Shown here piece by piece: positions 5,671-10,360 of a stretch of 10,360 bases of DNA. The notes below the pieces were generated by a model. It did not search any database. It was given only the letters and a program-made list of their open reading frames with translations, and was not told the DNA's origin. A program made the translations under genes and the position numbers. Location of the stretch: NCBI GenBank assembly GCA_946479015.1, contig CAMLEQ010000106.1, forward strand, positions 1-10,360, read 5' to 3'. Every line of letters begins with the position of its first letter. The first letter of the stretch is position 1. Source of the DNA: an uncultured Gemmatimonadota bacterium. Lineage in GTDB: Bacteria; Gemmatimonadota; Gemmatimonadetes; Gemmatimonadales; Gemmatimonadaceae.

Positions 5671-6522
5671 TCACGCCACGCCGAGTCGCTCGGCGACCGC
5701 GCGATACAGGCGCAGCGTGATCGGCCCCGGGTGCCCGGCTCCGACGGGACGGCCATCCACGCGGGTGATGGGCATCACGTCGTTCGTGGTGCTCGTGAGG
5801 AAGAGCTCCGCCGTGTGCGCGAGCTCGTGCAGGAGCAGGGGAGTCTCGCGCGTGGGCACGCCGAGCTCGGCCGCCGCCTCCAACGTCACCTCGCGCGTGA
5901 TGCCGCCCAGGATGTGCGGGGTGAGCGGGTGGGTGCGCAGCTCGCCGTCGAGGACGGCGAAGATGTTCGACGTGGAGCCTTCCATGACGATGCCGTCGCG
6001 GATGAGCACCGCCTCGTCGGCGCCGAGCTCCACCGCGCGCTGCTTGGCGAGGGTGTTGGGGAGCAGGTTCACCGTCTTCAGGTCGCAGCGCCCCCAACGG
6101 ATGTCGGGGTGCGTGATGACGCTCGCGCCATGCTCGCGCAGCGCGCGCGGCGGCGTGAACGCGGCAGCCGCGATGTACACGGTGGGGCGAATTCCCGGCG
6201 CGGGGAACTGGTGCACGCGCGGCGCGGCGCCGCGGGTGATCTGGACGTAGATGAGCGCCTCCCCGTCGCGCAACGCATCGCGCGCGAGCAGCTCGGCGAT
6301 GATCGCCGCCAGGGCGTCGGAGCCGGCCTCGTCAGGGGGCGCGATGGAGAGACCGCCGAGCGTGCGGCGCAGCCGGCGCGCGTGCCGGTCGAGCGCCACG
6401 AGCCGGCCATTCACGGCGCGGATCACCTCGTAGGCGCCGTCGCCGAAGAGGAACCCGCGGTCGTCCACGGACACGCAGGCGAGCGACCGCTCGCGGAAGG
6501 CTCCGTCGAGGTAGACGTGCAT
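5671..6522 (-). CDS. dat: D-amino acid aminotransferase (class IV PLP)
   Basis: A 283-residue PLP-dependent fold-type IV transaminase. Key residues match Bacillus D-amino acid transaminase: the PLP Lys149 in DLKTVNLLPN, Glu181 in EGSTSN, and the carboxylate-binding trio Tyr31 (GDGAYEV), Arg102 and His104 (TRGAAPRVHQFP). The RxH pair is the feature that separates D-amino acid transaminases from branched-chain aminotransferases and aminodeoxychorismate lyase of the same fold. It should interconvert D-alanine and 2-oxoglutarate with pyruvate and D-glutamate, supplying D-Glu and D-Ala for peptidoglycan or catabolising D-amino acids, in the cytoplasm. The N-terminus starts directly on the fold (MHVYLDGAF). 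There is no obvious Shine-Dalgarno; the upstream gap holds a hairpin and a possible -10 box. Family very sure; specificity likely from the RxH motif. Confidence 0.9.
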   Translation of the reverse strand: MHVYLDGAFRERSLACVSVDDRGFLFGDGAYEVIRAVNGRLVALDRHARRLRRTLGGLSIAPPDEAGSDALAAIIAELLARDALRDGEALIYVQITRGAAPRVHQFPAPGIRPTVYIAAAAFTPPRALREHGASVITHPDIRWGRCDLKTVNLLPNTLAKQRAVELGADEAVLIRDGIVMEGSTSNIFAVLDGELRTHPLTPHILGGITREVTLEAAAELGVPTRETPLLLHELAHTAELFLTSTTNDVMPITRVDGRPVGAGHPGPITLRLYRAVAERLGVA

Positions 6523-6546
6523 GGCGAGTGGGGATGAGAGTGACGC

Positions 6547-6567
6547 CGGCGGCGCGGGATGCCGCCG
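6547..6567. other. Inverted repeat between pseudo-receiver gene and aminotransferase gene
   Basis: CGGCGGC (6547-6553) and GCCGCCG (6561-6567) form a 7-bp stem with a 7-base loop. It lies in the 97-bp gap on the minus strand, after the receiver-like gene and before the aminotransferase ATG. It may terminate the upstream pair or be a leader hairpin; no T-tract is present. Confidence 0.4.
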
Positions 6568-6575
6568 ATGCGTGC

Positions 6576-6581
6576 ATTCTA
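6576..6581 (-). promoter_or_regulatory. Possible -10 box TAGAAT for the aminotransferase
   Basis: Reading the minus strand, TAGAAT (five of six matches to TATAAT) lies 53 bases before the ATG at 6522 and is the only AT-rich hexamer in the gap. No good -35 hexamer sits 17 bases upstream, so this is weak evidence that the aminotransferase has its own promoter. Confidence 0.25.
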
Positions 6582-6619
6582 CTCGCGCGACCCCGGCGGC
6601 ACGAGGGCGGGCGCGGGCG

Positions 6620-7027
6620 CTACTGGAGGAGCAGCGCCGTGCGGAGCAGCAGCTCGAAATCGCGATGCGCGATCGGGAGCGTGAAGCAGAGCGCCCCGAT
6701 GCGCTCGGCGGCGCGGCGCGCCTCCGCCTGCTGATGCCACGCGCCGCAGAGGAGGGCGCGCGTGCCGACGGCCGCGAGACGCTCGCGAAGGCGTCCGGAG
6801 CGCGTGGCGGCGTGGTCGATGTCGACGATCGCGATGCACGGGCGCACGCGCGCGGCGGCGCGCTCGGCCGACTCATCGTCGAGCGGGAGATGCGGCTCGT
6901 GTCCCGCGGCCGCGACGAGGCTCGCGAGCGCCTCGCGCACATCGGCGCGTCCCGAGAGGACGAGGATGTCCACGGCGGACGGGGAAGCGGCGTCGGGAAT
7001 GGGTTCGGGAGAGTAGAGGGCGATCAT
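6620..7027 (-). CDS. Degenerate receiver-like protein (second of tandem pair)
   Basis: A 135-residue protein with the outline of a CheY-type receiver: strand VDILVLSG (19-26), an Ala-rich helix, strand PCIAIVDID (63-71), strand RALLCGAW (90-97) and a final CFTLPIAHRDFELLL segment (114-128). The presumed phospho-acceptor position is Asp69 in IVD. The acidic pair that binds Mg2+ after the first strand is missing (SGR where receivers have DD or DE), the Thr/Ser switch position reads Gly, and the Lys of the usual KP motif reads Leu (TLPI). It is therefore a pseudo-receiver, unlikely to use ordinary phosphotransfer. There is no output domain and no membrane segment. It starts three bases after the stop of its paralogue, lacks a Shine-Dalgarno and is probably translationally coupled. 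The first 18 residues are not part of the fold. Fold assigned from pattern only. Confidence 0.7.
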   Translation of the reverse strand: MIALYSPEPIPDAASPSAVDILVLSGRADVREALASLVAAAGHEPHLPLDDESAERAAARVRPCIAIVDIDHAATRSGRLRERLAAVGTRALLCGAWHQQAEARRAAERIGALCFTLPIAHRDFELLLRTALLLQ

Positions 7028-7030
7028 CGA

Positions 7031-7393
7031 TCAGCCAGCGAGCGCGGCGTCGAGCACGGGAGCGAAGTCGCGCCAGCCGATGGGAAGCGTGAAGAAGGGA
7101 AGGCCCTCGCGGTGCGCATGGGCGCGGAGCTCCTGGCGACGGGGGCAGCCGCCGAAGAGCAGCACGCGCGCGCTGGAGTCGCGGAGCCACTCACGCCACG
7201 CGGCGCGCCGCGCCGGCGGGAGATCGAAATCGAGCATGAGCAGTGCGGGGGCGACGCGCAGCGTGGCTGCCTCCGGCGTCTCCCCGGCGATCGGGCGGAG
7301 CGCCTCGCGCCCCGTGGCGGAACAGAACTCCACCAGGAGCTCGGCGATGCTGCCGTGCTGCGCCACCACCAGGATGCGCTGAGTCGAGGCCAT
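7031..7393 (-). CDS. Degenerate receiver-like protein (first of tandem pair)
   Basis: A 120-residue small protein that is a single receiver-like domain: RILVVAQH (6-13), then helix, ALLMLDFDLPP (50-60), RVLLFGG (76-82) and PFFTLPIGWRDF (99-110). Asp55 in MLDFD is at the phospho-acceptor place. The Mg2+-binding acidic residues after strand 1 are replaced (AQH), the switch Thr is Gly and the conserved Lys is Leu. The end FFTLPIGWRDF is nearly the same as CFTLPIAHRDF in the next gene, showing that the two are paralogues from a tandem duplication. No output domain is attached. GGAGG lies only two bases before the ATG, which is short; an in-frame ATG at 7438 would add 15 residues but has no ribosome-binding match. 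I do not know a named family for these; they could be partner-binding pseudo-receivers. Confidence 0.7.
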   Translation of the reverse strand: MASTQRILVVAQHGSIAELLVEFCSATGREALRPIAGETPEAATLRVAPALLMLDFDLPPARRAAWREWLRDSSARVLLFGGCPRRQELRAHAHREGLPFFTLPIGWRDFAPVLDAALAG

Positions 7394-7870
7394 GTCCTCC
7401 GCTCGGGTGTCGGTGCGGCGTCCGCGTGGGCCGCCCATGCGTAGAAGATTCACGCGTCCTCGCGTAACGGCCGCGCACGCATCGGCGGCGACGCGCGCGC
7501 GCGATCGGTCAGGATGCGGCGGCGCCCGGTCAATGTTGCGGAACCTGGTGGTACGAGCGGAAGCGGAGGCGGCGACGCGTGGCACGTTTTGCGCCGTGCG
7601 CACGCGAGGCGGCACCGGCGGCTAGCCGACATCGCGCCTCCGCCGCGGCATGCTCAATGCCGCTGAGGACGGGAGTGCCGCGGCGATGAACGTCGCTCGG
7701 AACGGACGGCCACGACGGCCGTGCACGTCACGGAGGGGTGCGGGGGCAGTGTGTGCTGCGTCACCATCATGGGCGCGGCCGGGGCTCCTGAACACGAACG
7801 GGCCGTCGGGCAATCCGCCCGTCATTCGCCCACGGGGCACTGGCAGAGGGCGACCCAGTCGGAGGAAAAC
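7394..7870. other. 477-bp gene-free divergent region
   Basis: This is the largest non-coding stretch, between the minus-strand receiver-like pair and the plus-strand outer-membrane gene; both promoters should lie here. Visible structures are an inverted repeat GCGGCAT/ATGCCGC (7645-7651 and 7657-7663, 5-base loop), another ACGGCC/GGCCGT (7706-7711 and 7717-7722, 5-base loop), and 12 bases of alternating CG at 7492-7503. I could not identify convincing promoter hexamers. Open frames across it are Arg-rich and look like artefacts of the base composition. A long leader or a small RNA is possible but unsupported. Confidence 0.4.
7861..7865 (+). promoter_or_regulatory. Shine-Dalgarno GGAGG of the outer-membrane protein gene
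   Basis: GGAGG followed by AAAAC gives an ideal five-base spacing to the ATG at 7871, immediately ahead of a signal peptide. This rules against the in-frame ATG at 7721, which would bury the signal peptide inside the protein. Confidence 0.85.
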
Positions 7871-9130
7871 ATGAGTCCACGCTTGACGACAATGTGCAGC
7901 GCAATCGGGCTGGCCGTCGCGATCTCGTTGGGAGCCGCGTCGACGAGCCAGGCGCAGAACACGACGGACACCAGCAGCGCCGCCCGGAGCGACACGACCG
8001 GTCCGACGTCGCAGCGCCGGATCCGGGTGAGCAAGGAGCAGGGAGGCGGCGCGCTCGACACCACGTCCGCTGGCGGCGCGATCGCGCCCACGGACACGAT
8101 GACCCGCGACACCACGGGCGCGGCGGGCGGTGGCGTGACCGACACGACGGGGATGCGGCGCGACACCACCGGGATGTCGCGTGACACCACGGGTGGTGCG
8201 GCAGGTGGCGCCGCCGGCGGCGTGACCGACACGTCGCGGATGCGCGACACGACCGGGCGCGATACCACCGGGATGGGCGTGACCGGAGCCGGCGCGGCGA
8301 CCGATTCGGCGACGAATCGCAGCAACATGAGCGCCGATACCACCACGAACCCCGCGCGGAGCGACACCACGATGGGTCGCGACACCTCGGGGATGAGCCG
8401 CGACACCACGACCAGCCAGACCGGCGTGACCGCGAATCCGCCCACGGGCGTGTCCACCGACACGACCGGGAACGCACCGCGCAGCGACACGCTCACCACC
8501 ACGCCCGCCACGCCCGACACGATGCAGGCCGGCGCGACGGTGAGCCCCGCGACGCCGAGCGACACCGGCTACAACCAGCCGGGCACCGCGCGCTCGCGGT
8601 TCTTCCAGAACGGCTTCTACATCGGGGCCGGCGGCGGCGCCGCGATCCCCGTGGGGAACTTCAAGGACGGCTACAACACCGGATGGAACGTCAACATCCC
8701 GATCGGCTGGCAGTCGCAGACGACTCCGTGGGGTGTGCAGCTCGATGCGTCGTACGACCGCATGAACGGCAAGTCGCTCAGCTCCGGCGGCATCTCCGCC
8801 AACGTGCCGGATGCCTCGATCTGGGCCGGGATGCTCGACCTGACGTTCCGCGTGCCGCTGGGCGCCGAGAGCCGCTCGGGGCTGTACCTGCTCGGTGGCG
8901 GCGGCGTGCACCACTTCAAGGATTACGGTGGCTCGTCGGTCACCTCGGGCGGCGTGACGTACAGCTCGACGGGTAGCTCCGCGACGAAGTTCGGCGTGAA
9001 CGGCGGCGCGGGATTCGACTTCCCGGTGGGCATGCTGAACCTGTACGTCGAGGGACGGTTCATATCCGTGTTCACGAAGGGGAAGAACACCAACTACGTG
9101 CCGGTGGTCGCCGGCATCAAGTTCTTCTGA
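7871..9130 (+). CDS. Secreted outer-membrane beta-barrel protein with long DTTG-rich linker
   Basis: A 419-residue protein in three parts. Residues 1-29 are a signal peptide: a polar start, hydrophobic core AIGLAVAISLGAA, and likely cleavage after SQA. Residues 30-240 are low complexity, rich in Asp, Thr, Gly, Ser and Ala; DTTG occurs exactly eight times (41, 80, 91, 98, 105, 126, 131, 197), with variants such as DTTS, DTSG and DTTT between. Residues 243-419 look like an eight-stranded-type barrel: alternating strands such as GFYIGAGGGAAIPVG, WGVQLDASYDRM, GMLDLTFRVPL, GLYLLGGGGVHHF, KFGVNGGAGFDFPVG and LYVEGRFISVF, ending VPVVAGIKFF. The final Phe is the signal recognised by the BAM machinery. 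There is no OmpA-like peptidoglycan-binding domain. The linker is long enough to cross the periplasm if it faces inward. A strong hairpin follows. Barrel and secretion are well supported; the ligand or role is unknown. Confidence 0.88.
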   Translation: MSPRLTTMCSAIGLAVAISLGAASTSQAQNTTDTSSAARSDTTGPTSQRRIRVSKEQGGGALDTTSAGGAIAPTDTMTRDTTGAAGGGVTDTTGMRRDTTGMSRDTTGGAAGGAAGGVTDTSRMRDTTGRDTTGMGVTGAGAATDSATNRSNMSADTTTNPARSDTTMGRDTSGMSRDTTTSQTGVTANPPTGVSTDTTGNAPRSDTLTTTPATPDTMQAGATVSPATPSDTGYNQPGTARSRFFQNGFYIGAGGGAAIPVGNFKDGYNTGWNVNIPIGWQSQTTPWGVQLDASYDRMNGKSLSSGGISANVPDASIWAGMLDLTFRVPLGAESRSGLYLLGGGGVHHFKDYGGSSVTSGGVTYSSTGSSATKFGVNGGAGFDFPVGMLNLYVEGRFISVFTKGKNTNYVPVVAGIKFF

Positions 9131-9146
9131 GCCGCGTGTGCGACGG

Positions 9147-9184
9147 GCCGCGCCGCTCCGTGCGATCGTGCGGGGCGGCGCGGC
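9147..9184 (+). terminator. Hairpin terminator after the outer-membrane protein gene
   Basis: A 14-bp stem, 9147-9160 pairing with 9171-9184 and containing one T-G wobble (9157/9174), closes a 10-base loop. It starts 16 bases after the stop at 9128-9130 and ends before the ATG at 9201. No T-tract follows. Its place argues that translation of the next gene begins at 9201 and not at the in-frame GTG at 9138, which lies upstream of the hairpin. Confidence 0.65.
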
Positions 9185-9200
9185 TCGCGCCACGATCCGC

Positions 9201-10148
9201 ATGCGCCATCCGACCTCGCTTCTCCTCCTCGCCACGCTGATCCCGCTCGTTCCCATCGCCCTGCCCGGCCAGGGACTGGGTGGGTCGCGCCCCGGCCCCG
9301 TGTCGATCGACACCGCGCTCGCGCGCGACACCGCGTACGGCGGCGTGGCGCCGGCGCCGCACGAGAGCGCGTCGGGCACCGTCGCGCCGACGGCGGACAG
9401 CGCGCTCGGCGCCGCGCCGATGGCATCGCCGGGGCCGGCGGCCGCAGGTGCATCGCCAGCGTCGCTCCCGTCCTATCTCGAGCCGCTGTCGCCCACCGCG
9501 CACGACTCCGCGGCGTCCGAGGTCACGCGCGCCGCGGCCGAGGACGATTCGGGGCTGCGCGTCGTCGTGTCGATCGCCGATCGGCGCATGTGGACCGTGC
9601 GCGGAGCGGACACGCTGCTGAGCGCGCCGGCAGCGGTGGGAATGGACGCGCGGCTCGACTACCAGGGACGCGACTGGACCTTCCGCACGCCGCGCGGGGT
9701 GCGCACGGTGCTGCGCAAGCACGCGAGTCCGGTCTGGATCCCTCCCGATTGGCATTACGCGGAGGTGGCGGCCGAGTACCGGTTGCGCCTCACGAAGCTG
9801 TCGCGCGACGAGCCGGTGATGCTCAGCGATGGGCGGCGCCTCGAGGTCCGCGGCGACGAGGTGGGGGTGGACGATCCGGCGGCGGGCTTCGAGCCGCTCC
9901 CGCTGGACGAGGAGATCGTGTTCGACAGCACGCTCTTCATCCCGCCCTTGGGCACCAAGAACCGCCGCGTGATCGGGGAGCTCGGCGAGTACCAGCTCGA
10001 CCTCGGCAACGGCTACCTGCTGCACGGCACCCCGCACGCGAACACCATCGGCACCGCCACGACGCACGGATGCGTACGCCTCCCCGACGACGCGATCGCG
10101 TGGCTGTACGAGAACGTGCCGGTCGGGACGAGAGTCTACATCTACTGA
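9201..10148 (+). CDS. L,D-transpeptidase (YkuD domain), exported
   Basis: A 315-residue exported cell-wall enzyme. Residues 1-25 form a signal peptide or anchor (MRH then LLLLATLIPLVPIALPG). Residues 26-115 are Ala/Pro/Ser/Asp-rich linker. The YkuD catalytic domain follows: VVVSIADRRMWTV at about 121-133, FRTPRGVRTVLRK at 161-173, SPVWIPPDWHY at about 176-186, then the active site with His275 (LLHGTP) and THGCVRL with His289, catalytic Cys291 and Arg293, ending at GTRVYIY. Such enzymes form 3-3 cross-links between mDAP residues or attach proteins to mDAP in the periplasm. About 90 residues separate the PPDWHY region from the HGTP motif, longer than in a minimal YkuD domain. No Shine-Dalgarno is seen at 9201; a GTG at 9138 would put 21 Arg-rich residues before the signal peptide. 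The gene follows the barrel gene in the same direction across a hairpin. Confidence 0.93.
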   Translation: MRHPTSLLLLATLIPLVPIALPGQGLGGSRPGPVSIDTALARDTAYGGVAPAPHESASGTVAPTADSALGAAPMASPGPAAAGASPASLPSYLEPLSPTAHDSAASEVTRAAAEDDSGLRVVVSIADRRMWTVRGADTLLSAPAAVGMDARLDYQGRDWTFRTPRGVRTVLRKHASPVWIPPDWHYAEVAAEYRLRLTKLSRDEPVMLSDGRRLEVRGDEVGVDDPAAGFEPLPLDEEIVFDSTLFIPPLGTKNRRVIGELGEYQLDLGNGYLLHGTPHANTIGTATTHGCVRLPDDAIAWLYENVPVGTRVYIY

Positions 10149-10360
10149 GGCGCGCGCGAGCGCTCTGGCTGGGCGCCGCTCGGGCTTCTCGGCCGGGGCG
10201 CCGCTCGGGCGGGTTGGCTTGGCTCCGCTCGGGCTCCTCCGCCGGGGCGAGTTCCGCTCGAGCTCCTCGGCCGTGGCGCCGGGGGCCATTCGCTTCGGCG
10301 GCGTGCGCGCTTACACGCTGCGAGCCTCCCCGGGCGCCAGCGCGTTCGGCGCGCCTGAAT
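10149..10360. repeat. Degenerate short direct repeat in a gene-free tail
   Basis: The decamer CCGCTCGGGC occurs at 10176-10185, 10201-10210 and 10225-10234, and as CCGCTCGAGC at 10254-10263, spaced 25, 24 and 29 bp apart. The intervals share pieces such as CTCCTCGGCCG and GCCGGGGCG, so this looks like a decayed tandem repeat. No coding sequence is supported; the window ends at 10360 before the next gene is visible. Confidence 0.6.

Noticed and set aside
7699..7723. ECF-sigma-type promoter (GGAAC, 16 bases, CGTG)
   Set aside because: The -10 part does not match CGTC well, and such short GC-rich pairs are expected often by chance here.
7650..7874. Small plus-strand ORF ending at the barrel gene start
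   Set aside because: No ribosome-binding site, Arg/Pro/Gly-rich translation and overlap with the Shine-Dalgarno and start of the barrel gene.
9138..9200. GTG start for the L,D-transpeptidase 21 codons earlier
   Set aside because: It would place Arg-rich residues ahead of the signal peptide and start translation before the hairpin that ends the previous gene.
7622..9379. A 585-codon open frame on the minus strand
   Set aside because: It is the complement of the barrel gene; the translation is Arg/Gly/His-rich low complexity caused by the DTTG repeats read backwards.

Overview
The window reads as a stretch of chromosome from a very GC-rich Gram-negative bacterium. Codon third positions are almost all G or C, and the strand opposite most genes is also open for long distances, as expected at such composition. 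A secreted beta-barrel protein ending in Phe and a YkuD-type L,D-transpeptidase indicate an outer membrane and a peptidoglycan wall. The overall flavour (Asp-Thr-rich secreted proteins, CBS and BON proteins, extreme GC) would suit Gemmatimonadota or a similar soil lineage, but this is an inference from style, not a placement. I see no transposase, integrase, phage gene, tRNA, rRNA or CRISPR array.

Layout. 1-130 is a short 29-bp tandem repeat. 234-1265 (+) is an aldo/keto reductase. It converges on a minus-strand two-gene operon (2381 to 1309): a peroxiredoxin followed, with an ATGA overlap, by a cytosolic DsbA-like thiol oxidoreductase. The 43-bp gap between the convergent stops is filled by a perfect 50-bp palindrome. 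Divergent from the peroxiredoxin is a plus-strand series: a stand-alone CheB methylesterase domain (2636-3316), a three-BON-domain protein (3460-4119), a PolX-type helix-hairpin-helix protein with an unassigned C-terminal domain (4147-5181), and a two-CBS-domain protein coupled to it by an ATGA overlap (5178-5624). That series ends at an 18-bp-stem hairpin shared with the convergent D-amino acid aminotransferase (6522 to 5671).

Upstream of the aminotransferase on the minus strand is a tandem pair of small receiver-like proteins (7393 to 6620), paralogous to each other and both lacking key phosphotransfer residues. A 477-bp gene-free region separates them from a divergent secreted outer-membrane protein (7871-9130) built from a signal peptide, about 210 residues of Asp-Thr-Thr-Gly-rich linker and a C-terminal beta-barrel. 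After a strong hairpin comes an L,D-transpeptidase (9201-10148). The last 212 bp hold a degenerate repeat and no gene.

Themes. The first half is redox and stress housekeeping (reductase, peroxiredoxin, thiol oxidoreductase, CBS, BON and HhH proteins). The second half is envelope and wall: D-amino acid supply for peptidoglycan, an outer-membrane barrel on a long flexible tether, and a wall cross-linking enzyme beside it. The most interesting candidates are the barrel/L,D-transpeptidase pair as a possible covalent envelope-tethering unit, the tandem degenerate receivers, the PolX-like HhH protein with its uncharacterised C-terminal domain, and the perfect palindrome at 1268-1317.
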